A stretch of 64,000 nt of DNA from Ewingella sp963519305 (lineage in GTDB: Bacteria; Pseudomonadota; Gammaproteobacteria; Enterobacterales; Enterobacteriaceae): contig CAUQMS010000015.1 in the NCBI GenBank assembly GCA_963519305.1, positions 1-64,000 of the forward strand, in the 5' to 3' direction. The stretch's first letter is position 1. Every line of letters begins with the position of its first letter. The position numbers were made by a program, and so were the translations under genes. Positions 49,676 through 58,881 of the stretch are shown here, one piece after another. The notes below the pieces were generated by a model. That model saw nothing but the letters and a program-made list of their open reading frames with translations. It was not told the origin of the DNA and did no database searches.

Positions 49676-50968
49676 TCACAGGTACGGCGACCAGGCAGGG
49701 AATTTTACCTGTCCATCAGTTGCCGGAAGACGCGCTTTGAAACGCCCATCAGTCGAGACCAACTGCAACACGGATCCCAGTCCCTGAGAGGAGCTGTAAA
49801 TTACCATGGTGCCATTCGGTGCGATACTAGGCGTCTCATCCAGGAACGTGTCCGTTAAAACTTGAACGGCTCCCGTTTCCAGATCTTGTTTGGCGATGTG
49901 CTGGGAACCACCATTGGTGCTTACCATAACCAGGAATTTACCATCCGAGCTTATATCAGAGTCCTGATTCTGAGAACCTTCCCAGGTCAGACGCTGAGGC
50001 GCACCGCCATTAATATTCACTTTATACAACTGAGGACGACCACCCTGATCCGAGGTGAAGGCCAGATTCTGGCTGTCCGGATACCAGGTTGGTTCGGTAT
50101 TGTTGCTACGTCCGTCAGTAACCTGGCTGATTTGACCTGAACCCAGATTCATTACATACACGTTCAGACTGCCGCCTTTAGACAACGCGAAGGCCAGCTT
50201 GCTGCCATCTGGTGAGAACGATGGCGCACCGTTATGACGTGGGAACGAAGCAATTTGCTTGATCGCGCCATTTGCCAGTGTTTGCACGACCAGTGCAGAA
50301 CGCCCGCTTTCAAAGGTGACATAAGCCAATTTGCTGCCATCTGGCGACCATGCCGGAGACATCAGTGGTTCAGGCGAACGGTGTACAACAAACTGGTTGT
50401 AGCCGTCGTAGTCAGCAACGCGCAGCTCATACGGGAATTTCCCGCCGTTAGTCTGCACGATATAAGCAATACGGGTACGGAACGCGCCTTTAATACTGGT
50501 CAGCTTTTCAAATACTTCGTCACTGGCAGTATGGGCAGAGTAACGTAACCACTGCTTGGTAATTTGGTATTGGTTTTGTGCCAGCACGGTACCCGGGGAA
50601 CCGGCGGTATCCACTAACTGGTAAGAAACCAAATATTTGCCATCAGCGCTTGGCTGAACCTGGCCGACGACAACCGCGTCGATACCCAGTGCCGTCCAGG
50701 CCGCAGGCGTCACTTCTGATGCGCTTGACGGCTGCTGAGGCATACGGGATGCATCGATGGGATTGAATTTACCGCTGTTACGTAAGTCAGCGGCCACAAT
50801 GGCACCAATATCTTCAGGTGGAGCACCCGGGCCAGCCCATTTAAAAGGGATAACGGCGATTGGGCGAGCGGAATCCACCCCCTGGGTAATCTCAATGCGA
50901 ACTTCTGCGTGTAACACAGATGCCCACAGTATCAAAAGGCCGAACGCTACTCGAAATGCCTGCTTCAT
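49676..50968 (-). CDS. tolB: Tol-Pal system beta-propeller protein TolB
   Basis: TolB is the periplasmic link between Pal and TolA. The protein has 430 residues, as in E. coli, with a signal peptide of 21 (ASVLHA), an N-terminal alpha/beta domain and a six-bladed propeller with SPAWSPDG, SFSPDG and WYPDSQ blade repeats. Start 50968 (MKQAFRVAFG). It is 132 bp from tolA, a gap conserved in length with E. coli. Confidence 0.97.
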   Translation of the reverse strand: MKQAFRVAFGLLILWASVLHAEVRIEITQGVDSARPIAVIPFKWAGPGAPPEDIGAIVAADLRNSGKFNPIDASRMPQQPSSASEVTPAAWTALGIDAVVVGQVQPSADGKYLVSYQLVDTAGSPGTVLAQNQYQITKQWLRYSAHTASDEVFEKLTSIKGAFRTRIAYIVQTNGGKFPYELRVADYDGYNQFVVHRSPEPLMSPAWSPDGSKLAYVTFESGRSALVVQTLANGAIKQIASFPRHNGAPSFSPDGSKLAFALSKGGSLNVYVMNLGSGQISQVTDGRSNNTEPTWYPDSQNLAFTSDQGGRPQLYKVNINGGAPQRLTWEGSQNQDSDISSDGKFLVMVSTNGGSQHIAKQDLETGAVQVLTDTFLDETPSIAPNGTMVIYSSSQGLGSVLQLVSTDGRFKARLPATDGQVKFPAWSPYL

Positions 50969-51100
50969 TGTATCTCCCTTATCTGGACCAATCTGCCCGC
51001 GATAATTTAGCAGAATTTTAACAAACCAACGCACACAAAACTAGAATTTCAACCTGCATACCATAGTAAAAGTCTGAAAATTCACTATTTTCAACAATTA

Positions 51101-52327
51101 CTATGGCTTGAAGTCTAATGGCGCATTCTTAAACACGTCGTAAACTGCTTCTGAAGGAGGTTTAGGGAACTTCGCCTGCCTTGCCGCAGCGAGTGCTGCC
51201 TGGCAAAGCGCCGGGTCGCCGCCTTCCGCCTTCACGTCTATCAGTAAACCATCAGGTGCCATTTTAACGCGCAATGTACAGGTTTTGCCTGCATAAGATG
51301 ACGCGTCATAGAATTTGCTCTCAATTGCAGCCTTAATCTGGCTGCCGTAGTTAGCAATATCAGCACCCGATGCGCCAGCTTTCTTCTGAGTGCCCTTCCC
51401 TGCCGGAGCCGATGCCCCACCAGCAGAGCCCCCCTTCGGAGCATTTTTAGAATCTGCCAGACCACCAAAGAGATCGTCGACGGATTCAGATTGCTTGGCC
51501 GCAGCCGCAGCGGCCGCTTTTTTATCCGCGGCGGCTTTTTTGGCAGCAGCGGCAGCTTCAGCTTTCTTCTCAGCGGCAGCATCGGCCTTAGCCTGTGCAG
51601 CCGCAGCAGCTGCTGCTTCTTTGGCATCAGCGGCGGCTTGTTTAGCGTCAGCAGCAGCCTGTTTCTTCGCTTCAGCAGCCGCTTCTTTCTTCGCATCTGC
51701 TTCGGCTTGTTTTTTAGCTGCCGTGGCCGCAGCCGCCGCTTCGGCCTCTGCCTGTTTCTTGGCTTCAGTCGCCGCCTTTTTCTGAGCATCCGCGGCAGTT
51801 TTCGCCGCTTTATCTGCTTCGGCTTTCGCCTTGGCAGCAGCATCAGCCTGAGCCTTCGCGGCCTCCGCTTTAGCTTTTGCAGCGGCGTCTTCAGCTTGTT
51901 TCTGTTGTTCCTGCGCCTGTTTCTGTTGATCGGCGGCTTGTTTTTGCTGCTTAGCTTCTTCCTGAGCCTGCTTGGCGTCGTCCTGCGCCTGCAAACGCTC
52001 TTTCTCTAATTCTTTCAGTCGTTGCTGTTCTGCTGCCTGCTTCTGCTGAAGTTCTTCAGCCTGCTGTTCCGACTTTTTCTGGCGCGATTGGGCGGCACGT
52101 TGAGCATCAGCCGATTGCTGCTGTTGCCGGTTGTACTGATCGACCACCGCACTCGGATCTACCATCACAGCAGAGATATCGCTCCCGCCGCCACCGCCAC
52201 TCATGCTGGTGTCTTCGGACAGCGATCCCCAGATCAACAGGGCTATAATGATGACGTGCAGAACGACCGAAACAATAACGGCGCGTTTGAGCTTAGCGTT
52301 TTGTTCAGTTGCAGTTGCCTTTACCAA
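51101..52327 (-). CDS. tolA: Tol-Pal system inner membrane protein TolA
   Basis: TolA spans the periplasm and transmits proton-motive energy from TolQR to TolB-Pal. The protein has 408 residues: TM helix (about 14-34, VIVSVVLHVIIIALLIW), SGGGGGSD hinge, a long Ala/Lys/Glu helix (about 60-285) and the C-terminal domain with SKFYDASSYAGKTC. The helix is about 13 residues shorter than in E. coli. The start codon is TTG (52325-52327, MVKATATEQN), where E. coli uses GTG. No ATG is available near it. Confidence 0.94.
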   Translation of the reverse strand: MVKATATEQNAKLKRAVIVSVVLHVIIIALLIWGSLSEDTSMSGGGGGSDISAVMVDPSAVVDQYNRQQQQSADAQRAAQSRQKKSEQQAEELQQKQAAEQQRLKELEKERLQAQDDAKQAQEEAKQQKQAADQQKQAQEQQKQAEDAAAKAKAEAAKAQADAAAKAKAEADKAAKTAADAQKKAATEAKKQAEAEAAAAATAAKKQAEADAKKEAAAEAKKQAAADAKQAAADAKEAAAAAAAQAKADAAAEKKAEAAAAAKKAAADKKAAAAAAAKQSESVDDLFGGLADSKNAPKGGSAGGASAPAGKGTQKKAGASGADIANYGSQIKAAIESKFYDASSYAGKTCTLRVKMAPDGLLIDVKAEGGDPALCQAALAAARQAKFPKPPSEAVYDVFKNAPLDFKP

Positions 52328-52355
52328 AATAGATTTCCCAACACAGGATTGCCAA

Positions 52356-52429
52356 AAACCCGGGTTTCTTCAGCGCCGGTTATCGCTACGCAGATAACCG
52401 TTTTATCAGGCCAGGAAGAAGCCGGGTTT
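52356..52429. repeat. Nested hairpin in the tolR-tolA gap
   Basis: Outer arms AAACCCGGGTTTCTTC (52356-52371) and GAAGAAGCCGGGTTT (52415-52429), inner perfect stem CGGTTATC/GATAACCG (52377-52400) with an 8-nt loop. It fills most of the 128-bp gap and ends about 30 bp before tolA. Confidence 0.75.
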
Positions 52430-52455
52430 CCAATAAGTGTTACAAATGCCTATCG

Positions 52456-52887
52456 TCAGATAGGTTGTGTCATCAGGCCAACAGATTTAACACCCGCCTG
52501 ATGCAGCATGTTCAGTGCTTTGATGATCTCATCATAAGGCACATCTTTTGCGCCGCCGATCAGGAACACCGTCTTCGGATTAGCCTTGATACGGTTGGCG
52601 GCTTCCGCCACAACCTGCTGTTCCGGCAACTGTTCCATACGCTGATGATCCACCACGATGGTGTATTGACCGACGCCGGAGACTTCAACAATGACCGGCG
52701 GATTATCATCACTGGACACTGTTTTTGAGTCTGTCGCATCTGGAAGATCAACTTCCACGCTTTGCGTAATAATGGGTGCTGTTGCCATGAAAATCAGCAG
52801 CAAAACCAAAAGCACGTCAAGCAGCGGAACGATGTTGATCTCCGACTTGCCTTCGCGACGGTTACGACGACCTCGAACTCGAGCCAT
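52456..52887 (-). CDS. tolR: Tol-Pal system protein TolR
   Basis: TolR forms with TolQ the proton channel stator of the Tol machine. The protein has 143 residues with a single TM helix (about 18-38) that carries the essential Asp in NIVPLLDVLLVLL (D24). The periplasmic domain and a C-terminal amphipathic helix follow (EIIKALNMLHQAGVKSVGLM). It lies 10 bp after tolQ. Confidence 0.97.
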   Translation of the reverse strand: MARVRGRRNRREGKSEINIVPLLDVLLVLLLIFMATAPIITQSVEVDLPDATDSKTVSSDDNPPVIVEVSGVGQYTIVVDHQRMEQLPEQQVVAEAANRIKANPKTVFLIGGAKDVPYDEIIKALNMLHQAGVKSVGLMTQPI

Positions 52888-52897
52888 GCTATCCCCC

Positions 52898-53587
52898 TTA
52901 GTTACTGCTGCTTTCGCGAGAGAAAGCCTGACGGTGCAGGATAGCCGTGAATTCTTCCATGAAGTTATCGTAATTTTGTTCGAGTTTGTTCACACGCTGG
53001 TTCAGACGGTTGTAGGCCATAACCGCAGGGATCGCGGCGAAAAGACCGATTGCAGTGGCAATCAATGCCTCGGCAATACCGGGTGCAACCATCTGTAAGG
53101 TTGCCTGTTTCACAGAACCCAAACCGATGAAGGCGTGCATGATCCCCCAGACCGTACCAAACAGACCGATGTACGGGCTGATAGAACCGACGGTACCAAG
53201 GAAGGGAATGTGCATTTCCAGCGATTCCATCTCACGATTGAAAGAGATACGCATCGCACGGGAAGAGCCTTCAATAACCGACTCTGGCGCGTGGCTGTTT
53301 GCACGGTGCAAACGAGCGAACTCTTTGAAACCTGAATGGAAAATTTGTTCGGCGCCGGTGAGATTTTCACGACGGCCCTGGCTTTCCTGGTAGAGGCGTG
53401 AAAGCTCAATACCGGACCAGAATTTATCTTCAAACGCTTCTGCCTCACGGGTGGCGGCATTCAGTACTTTCGTACGTTGAATGATGATCGCCCAAGACGC
53501 GACAGAGAAGCACACCAGAATAAGCATAATCAGCTTAACCAGGATGCTGGCCTTTAAAAACAAATCAAGCATGTTCATGTCAGTCAC
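52898..53587 (-). CDS. tolQ: Tol-Pal system protein TolQ
   Basis: TolQ is the pentameric stator subunit, homologous to ExbB and MotA. The protein has 229 residues and three TM helices. TVGSISPYIGLFGTVWGIMHAF and ALIATAIGLFAAIPAVMAYN hold the channel threonines. The start is a GTG overlapping the ybgC stop by 4 nt (GTGA). Confidence 0.97.
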   Translation of the reverse strand: MTDMNMLDLFLKASILVKLIMLILVCFSVASWAIIIQRTKVLNAATREAEAFEDKFWSGIELSRLYQESQGRRENLTGAEQIFHSGFKEFARLHRANSHAPESVIEGSSRAMRISFNREMESLEMHIPFLGTVGSISPYIGLFGTVWGIMHAFIGLGSVKQATLQMVAPGIAEALIATAIGLFAAIPAVMAYNRLNQRVNKLEQNYDNFMEEFTAILHRQAFSRESSSN

Positions 53588-53988
53588 TGCTTAAACTCCG
53601 CGACAATAGACTTAGGAAGCGCTTTAGGCTTCATTTGGTTTGGATCGATACAAGCAATCAGCACCTCTGCAGTACAGAGAACATTGCCACTCGTATCAAG
53701 AATTCGTTGTGCAAAGGTAAGAGAAGCCCCCCGGATAGACGTTATCTCACTTTGGACATCAAGCAGGTCATCAAGACGAGCCGGAGCCAAGTATTCGACC
53801 GTCATGCGGCGGACAGCAAAAGCGACGTGTTCAGCCAGCAACTGCTGCTGGTGAAAATTGCGTTGGCGCAACATTTCTGTGCGAGCCCTTTCAAAAAAGG
53901 CGACGTATCGGGCGTGGTAGACCACCCCTCCCGCATCTGTGTCTTCGTAGTAGACACGAACCGGCCATCGGAACAACGAATTACTCAC
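53584..53988 (-). CDS. ybgC: Acyl-CoA thioesterase YbgC
   Basis: YbgC is a hot-dog fold thioesterase of the 4-hydroxybenzoyl-CoA type, 134 residues. The catalytic motif is YYEDTDAGGVVYHARYVAFFERAR (Asp at about 18). It prefers short acyl-CoA, and in E. coli binds ACP; its link to Tol is by operon only. The start is GTG at 53988 with GGGAT upstream; the frame is open to 54030. First gene of the tol-pal operon. Confidence 0.95.
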   Translation of the reverse strand: MSNSLFRWPVRVYYEDTDAGGVVYHARYVAFFERARTEMLRQRNFHQQQLLAEHVAFAVRRMTVEYLAPARLDDLLDVQSEITSIRGASLTFAQRILDTSGNVLCTAEVLIACIDPNQMKPKALPKSIVAEFKQ

Positions 53989-54019
53989 TCTACATCCCGT
54001 AATGCAATTTGACGGGCCT

Positions 54020-54048
54020 ACTATACGCAAGAGCTTTCTGGTTGGGAA
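54020..54048 (-). promoter_or_regulatory. Candidate promoter of the tol-pal operon
   Basis: On the minus strand TTCCCA (plus 54043-54048), 17 bp, TATAGT (plus 54020-54025, 5/6), about 32 bp before the ybgC start. Confidence 0.55.
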
Positions 54049-54076
54049 TGGGTTGGAAGACGAGAATGCAAATAAT

Positions 54077-54097
54077 TATGGGCCTGAATGGCCCATA
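54077..54097 (-). terminator. Hairpin ending the cydABX-ybgE unit
   Basis: TATGGGCC-N5-GGCCCATA, followed on the minus strand by ATTATTTG. A weak T-run; may allow read-through into tol-pal. Confidence 0.55.
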
Positions 54098-54138
54098 GGA
54101 AAAGTCGTGTAAATATCTATCAATAATAGATAAACAAA

Positions 54139-54432
54139 CTAGCTAAAAAAGTAAAGAAGCCCTGCGAGCAGGATAATCATCGCCGGTAAAGGGGAAAAGA
54201 ACGCTTTCCATACAGACCGGTGAGGACGAAATCCAAAGCCGTGGATCAGTCCGGTGCAAACGGCCCAAATCAGAATGATCCCATGCCAGACTTCCAGCTT
54301 GCTGGTTGACGACGCAAACTGAGCAGGCTGCCAGAACACACAACCTGCCAGGACGAGTGCCATTGCCAGTGAAAGGGCCCGCAAGGGACCCTTGTCAGTG
54401 ACGGCATACAGTTTATCCGCGAGCAGACTCAT
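54139..54432 (-). CDS. ybgE: YbgE, cyd operon protein
   Basis: A 97-residue membrane protein with about three hydrophobic helices (LSLAMALVLAGCVFW, IILIWAVCTGLIHGF, MIILLAGLLYFF). It matches E. coli YbgE in length and in GFRPH. The function is unknown; it accompanies cytochrome bd. Its ATG overlaps the cydX stop by one base (TAATG). Confidence 0.92.
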   Translation of the reverse strand: MSLLADKLYAVTDKGPLRALSLAMALVLAGCVFWQPAQFASSTSKLEVWHGIILIWAVCTGLIHGFGFRPHRSVWKAFFSPLPAMIILLAGLLYFFS

Positions 54433-54551
54433 TATTGCCCATCTTTCTCTGCAGCAGCTTTGTTCGCTTCAACGTTCTCGAACGCCAGCGCAGTGATGAT
54501 GCCGAACGAGCAAGCCAGCAACGTTCCAAGTATCCAGGCAAAATACCACAT
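54432..54551 (-). CDS. cydX: Cytochrome bd-I accessory subunit CydX
   Basis: A 39-residue single-helix protein starting MWYFAWILGTLLACSFGIIT, nearly identical to E. coli CydX over the first 20 residues. It binds CydAB and stabilises the heme d site. The tail (ENVEANKAAAEKDGQ) is charged. GGAG lies 8 nt before the ATG, 27 bp after cydB. Confidence 0.95.
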   Translation of the reverse strand: MWYFAWILGTLLACSFGIITALAFENVEANKAAAEKDGQ

Positions 54552-54578
54552 AGTGTTATCTCCCGTTCAGATGAACGA

Positions 54579-55718
54579 TTAGTACAAAGAGTGTTTGTTG
54601 TTTTCGATGTAAGTTTTGTCGAGACGACCAAACATCTTGTAATACGCCCAGCTGGTGTAGATCAGGATAATCGGCACAAAGATACAGGCCACTACGGTCA
54701 TCACTTTCAACGTCAGCAGGCTGGAGGTTGCATCCCACATCGTCAGACTGGCATCAGGCGTAGTGCTTGATGGCATGACGAACGGGAACATCGTGATACC
54801 GGCCGTCAGGATCACACACGCGATGGTCAGTGAAGATGACACAAACGCCAGTGCGCCTTTATTGATGCGTGAGAACAGGATAGTCAGCAGCGGCAGAATC
54901 ACACCCAATGCCGGAATAGCCCACAGGCCTGGCATTTTGTTGTAGTTCAGCAACCACGCGCCAGCCTGATGCGCCACCGTTTTGCGCAGCGGGTTAGACT
55001 GCCCTGCGGTATCCAGTGCAGAGGTCACCACGAAGCCATCGATCCCTTTTACCAGCCAGACGCCGGCAATCAGGAAGCAGACCATCATGACCAGTGCAGA
55101 AATCTGCGAGGCAGCGCGGCTGCGCAGGTGCAGTTCACCGGTAGTACGCATTTGCAGGTAAGTTGCCCCCTGCGTAATGAGCATGGTCAGGCTGACAATC
55201 CCGGCCAACAGGCCAAACGGATTGAGCAACTGGAACAGGCTACCGGTGTAGTACAGGCGCAGGTATTCATCAATATGGAAAGGTACGCCCAACAGCAGGT
55301 TACCGAACGCCACACCGAACACCAGGGCGGGAACGAAGCTACCGATGAAGATGCCCCAGTCCCACATACCACGCCAGCGTGGACTTTCCAGTTTTGAACG
55401 GTAGTCAAAGCCTAACGGACGGAAGAACAAGGCGCACAGCACCAGGATCATCGCGCCGTAGAAACCAGAGAAGGCAGCGGCATAGACCATCGGCCAGGCG
55501 GCAAACAGCGCGCCACCTGCGGTGATAAGCCAGACCTGATTACCGTCCCAGTGCGGGGCAATGGAGTTGATCATCACGCGGCGGTCAGTATCGGATTTAC
55601 CGATGATCCGCAGCAAGATACCCACACCCATATCAAATCCATCGGTGACGGCGAACCCGATAAACAGGACGCCGATCAATACCCACCAGATGAACCGTAA
55701 AACTTCATAATCAAACAT
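54579..55718 (-). CDS. cydB: Cytochrome bd-I ubiquinol oxidase subunit II CydB
   Basis: CydB is the second large subunit of the high-affinity terminal oxidase that reduces O2 with ubiquinol. The protein has 379 residues, as in E. coli, with about nine TM helices. FIWWVLIGVLFIGFAVTDGFDMGVG and SIAPHWDGNQVWL are family signatures. It starts 14 bp after cydA. Confidence 0.97.
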   Translation of the reverse strand: MFDYEVLRFIWWVLIGVLFIGFAVTDGFDMGVGILLRIIGKSDTDRRVMINSIAPHWDGNQVWLITAGGALFAAWPMVYAAAFSGFYGAMILVLCALFFRPLGFDYRSKLESPRWRGMWDWGIFIGSFVPALVFGVAFGNLLLGVPFHIDEYLRLYYTGSLFQLLNPFGLLAGIVSLTMLITQGATYLQMRTTGELHLRSRAASQISALVMMVCFLIAGVWLVKGIDGFVVTSALDTAGQSNPLRKTVAHQAGAWLLNYNKMPGLWAIPALGVILPLLTILFSRINKGALAFVSSSLTIACVILTAGITMFPFVMPSSTTPDASLTMWDATSSLLTLKVMTVVACIFVPIILIYTSWAYYKMFGRLDKTYIENNKHSLY

Positions 55719-55732
55719 ATATGGACTCCCTA

Positions 55733-57301
55733 TTACCGAGCTTGCTCAAGCGGCGCTGAAGGTTGTTCAAAGTGATAGCGGCCAGTTTTCAGGCTGCTTG
55801 GCCCCAGACGGGCAAACTTGAACATCAGGAACATTTCAGCGACCAGGAACAGGGTGTACAGACCGCAAATCAACCCCATCGACATCAGAACGTCAGCGGT
55901 CGTCAGCGATGAGTTGGCCACCGCAGTCGGTAACACTTCACCAATCGCCCACGGCTGACGGCCGTATTCCGCCACAAACCAGCCCGCTTCTACGGCAATC
56001 CAAGGCAATGGCAGTCCCCAGAGTGCGGCACGGTGTAGCCAGCGTTTCTGACCAATCTTGCCACGAAGAACCGCAAAGAATGACAGACCGATGATCGCCA
56101 GCATCAGGAAGCCTGCGGCCACCATGATACGGAAGGCGAAGTACAGTGGCAGAACGCGAGGAATAGAATCTTTCGTTGCCTGCTGGATTTGCGCTTCGGT
56201 CGCGTCGGTGACGTTAGACGTATAGCGTTTGAGCAACATGCCGTAGCCGAGATCCTGCTTAGCCTTTTCGAAGTCACTGCGAACCACAGGGTCAGTATTT
56301 CCTGAACGCAGCTCTTCCAGCAGGTTGTAAGCTTTCATGCCATTACGGATACGGACTTCATGCTGCGCCATCAGGTCTTTCAGACCCGTGACTGGCGTAT
56401 CCACCGAACGGGTGGCAATCAGACCAAGCAGGTATGGGATTTGAATGGAATATTCATTTTCCATTTTATCCTGATTTGGCAGGCCGATCAGCGTGAAGTT
56501 AGCCGGTGCAGGTTGGGTATCCCACTCGGCTTCAATAGCGGCCAGTTTGGTTTTCTGTACGTCACCCATTTCATAACCGGATTCATCACCCAGCACGATA
56601 ACGGACAACACAGCGGCCAGACCGAAACTTGCTGCAATGGCGAATGAACGTTTGGCAAAGCCAATGTCGCGCCCTTTCAGCAGGTAGTAAGAACTGATGG
56701 CCAGAATGAACATCGCGCCGGTGACATAACCTGCCGCCACGGTGTGCACGAATTTAACCTGCGCAACCGGGTTAAGGACCAGCTCAGAGAAGCTGACCAT
56801 TTCCATACGCATGGTTTCGTAGTTGAAGTCAGAGGCAATCGGGTTTTGCATCCAGCCGTTGGCGACCAGGATCCAAAGTGCAGATAAGTTAGAACCGAGG
56901 GCAACAAACCAGGTCACCGTCATGTGCTGAACTTTCGTTAAACGATCCCAACCAAAGAAGAATAAGCCGACTAAGGTGGATTCCAGGAAGAACGCCATCA
57001 ACCCTTCGATGGCCAAAGGGGCCCCAAAGATATCACCGACGTAATGTGAGAAATATGACCAGTTAGTCCCGAATTGGAACTCCATAGTCAAACCTGTGGC
57101 CACACCCAGAGCAAAGTTTACTGCAAATAACTTGCCCCAGAATTTGGTCATATCTTTATAGATTTGTTTGCCGGTAAGCACATAGACGGTTTCCATTATT
57201 GCCAACAGGAACGCCATACCTAGCGTTAATGGGACAAACAGGAAATGGTACATGGCCGTTAAAGCAAACTGTAAACGCGACAGTTCAACGATATCAAACA
57301 T
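55733..57301 (-). CDS. cydA: Cytochrome bd-I ubiquinol oxidase subunit I CydA
   Basis: CydA carries hemes b558, b595 and d and the quinol site. The protein has 522 residues, equal to E. coli. H19 (AMYHFLFVP), H186 region (VKFVHTVAAGYV) and the GRQPW motif with its Glu (AVEAGWFVAEYGRQPW) are present, as is the periplasmic Q-loop. Start 57301 (MFDIVELSRL); the frame is open to 57334. A long leader region precedes it. Confidence 0.98.
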   Translation of the reverse strand: MFDIVELSRLQFALTAMYHFLFVPLTLGMAFLLAIMETVYVLTGKQIYKDMTKFWGKLFAVNFALGVATGLTMEFQFGTNWSYFSHYVGDIFGAPLAIEGLMAFFLESTLVGLFFFGWDRLTKVQHMTVTWFVALGSNLSALWILVANGWMQNPIASDFNYETMRMEMVSFSELVLNPVAQVKFVHTVAAGYVTGAMFILAISSYYLLKGRDIGFAKRSFAIAASFGLAAVLSVIVLGDESGYEMGDVQKTKLAAIEAEWDTQPAPANFTLIGLPNQDKMENEYSIQIPYLLGLIATRSVDTPVTGLKDLMAQHEVRIRNGMKAYNLLEELRSGNTDPVVRSDFEKAKQDLGYGMLLKRYTSNVTDATEAQIQQATKDSIPRVLPLYFAFRIMVAAGFLMLAIIGLSFFAVLRGKIGQKRWLHRAALWGLPLPWIAVEAGWFVAEYGRQPWAIGEVLPTAVANSSLTTADVLMSMGLICGLYTLFLVAEMFLMFKFARLGPSSLKTGRYHFEQPSAPLEQAR

Positions 57302-58008
57302 CTTGACCCCTTGCTCCTCGGAGGAAGACTCCAACTTGCGACTCTCTGACGAACCGGTTGCCGGAACGCCTCATGACTTCCACTTTCAAAAACCTGCCAA
57401 ACAATAAAACCTGTCTTAAAGCGCACTCCCCTATCAACAAATAGAAAATACGCCTGACACCCAATCCCACTTCGCGCGGACACAGGAAAACTGCAAGGCA
57501 AGCCGCGGCGAACGGTAGTGAGGACTGGGAAAAGTTAACAATCTTAGACCTGTTCTTGGATACTCATGTTACAGGTTCATAATGTTACGCCACTAATCCC
57601 ACACAATAAATAGGTTTTTACGTGACCGAAATCCAATTTCCACCTACAGGTCAATTAGCAGCCAGATCACTATCAGACCCTGAAATTGATCTGCAGCAAT
57701 TTAAGCCTATATCACTCTTTATTTCTATCATGTTCTTACGCTTTCTAAAAAAAATCCGAAACATTGTTAATTATTGGTTTCAAACGGTTTTATTGAAGTA
57801 TTCAGTGTTAATTTATTGTGACTTTAAAGTGAATTCAATATCACCACCGATACGTTAAGAATTTAATTATTAACGTTTCATTTTCATCACACACTTTATG
57901 GATTGTTAAAATTGCTGTTTAAAAGGGCGCAATGTTAAATATTATAGCAGCAATAAAAAAGGCCACCCGCAGGTGACCTTATAAGACTAAAAATAACGGT
58001 CTGTTATT
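57302..58008. other. Intergenic region sucD-cydA (cyd promoter region)
   Basis: About 700 bp, AT-rich from 57540 to 57950. TTGAT-CTGC-AGCAA (57686-57699) is a 9/10 match to the FNR box. GTTAATTATTGG and TTTAATTATTAACG (57766-57872) resemble ArcA sites. E. coli cyd is controlled by ArcA and FNR from a distant promoter, which fits. A 78-codon GTG frame at 57622-57858 is not a supported gene. The sucD terminator is at 57953-57979. Confidence 0.55.
57953..57979 (-). terminator. Intrinsic terminator of the suc operon
   Basis: On the minus strand GGTCACC-TGC-GGGTGGCC (one G-U pair) followed by TTTTTT, 30 bp past the sucD stop. Confidence 0.85.
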
Positions 58009-58881
58009 TTATTGTGGCAAAACGGCTTTTACCGCATCACCGATATCAGCCAGGCTGCGTACGGTTTTCACGCCTGCCGCTTCAAGCGCAGCAAACTTGT
58101 CATCCGCCGTGCCTTTACCGCCGGCAATGATAGCGCCAGCATGGCCCATACGTTTGCCTTTAGGCGCAGTCACGCCCGCGATATAACCGACGACCGGCTT
58201 GGTCACGTGAGCTTTGATGTAAGCCGCCGCTTCTTCTTCCGCATTACCGCCGATCTCACCGATCATCACGATCACTTCAGTCTGTGGATCTTCCTGGAAC
58301 AGCTTCAGGATATCGATGAAGTTAGAGCCAGGGATCGGGTCACCGCCAATGCCGACGCAGCTTGACTGGCCAAAACCGTTGTCGGTGGTCTGCTTAACCG
58401 CTTCATAAGTCAGGGTACCAGAGCGGGAAACGATGCCCACTTTGCCCGGCTTATGAATGTGGCCCGGCATGATGCCGATTTTGCATTCGCCTGGGGTGAT
58501 AACGCCCGGGCAGTTTGGCCCGATCATCACCGCGTCGCTCTGCTCAAGCTTCATCTTCACCACCAGCATATCCAGCGTCGGAATGCCCTCAGTGATACAG
58601 ATAATCAGTTTGATACCGGCGTCAATCGCTTCCAGAATTGAATCTTTACAGAAAGGAGCAGGAACATAAATCACGGATGCCGTTGCACCGGTGGTTTCAA
58701 CCGCTTCACGCACGGTATTGAAAACAGGCAGGCCGAGATGCTGAGTGCCGCCTTTGCCCGGCGTAACGCCGCCGACCATTTGCGTGCCGTAGGCAATCGC
58801 TTGTTCAGAGTGGAAAGTACCCTGGCTACCGGTGAAACCCTGGCAAATCACTTTGGTGTTTTTGTTGATTAAAATCGACAT
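58009..58881 (-). CDS. sucD: Succinate-CoA ligase alpha subunit SucD
   Basis: SucD with SucC converts succinyl-CoA to succinate with formation of ATP or GTP. The protein has 290 residues. GFTGSQGTFH (about 16-25) binds CoA; the phosphorylated His is in GKRMGHAGAI (about 246). Start overlaps the sucC stop by one base. Confidence 0.98.
   Translation of the reverse strand: MSILINKNTKVICQGFTGSQGTFHSEQAIAYGTQMVGGVTPGKGGTQHLGLPVFNTVREAVETTGATASVIYVPAPFCKDSILEAIDAGIKLIICITEGIPTLDMLVVKMKLEQSDAVMIGPNCPGVITPGECKIGIMPGHIHKPGKVGIVSRSGTLTYEAVKQTTDNGFGQSSCVGIGGDPIPGSNFIDILKLFQEDPQTEVIVMIGEIGGNAEEEAAAYIKAHVTKPVVGYIAGVTAPKGKRMGHAGAIIAGGKGTADDKFAALEAAGVKTVRSLADIGDAVKAVLPQ

Noticed and set aside
51241..51843. 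200-codon Arg/Lys-rich frame and long plus-strand frames within tolA
   Set aside because: Shadows of the Ala/Lys/Glu repeat helix of TolA in other frames.
57622..57858. 78-codon GTG frame between sucD and cydA
   Set aside because: No recognisable family or ribosome site; AT-rich promoter region.
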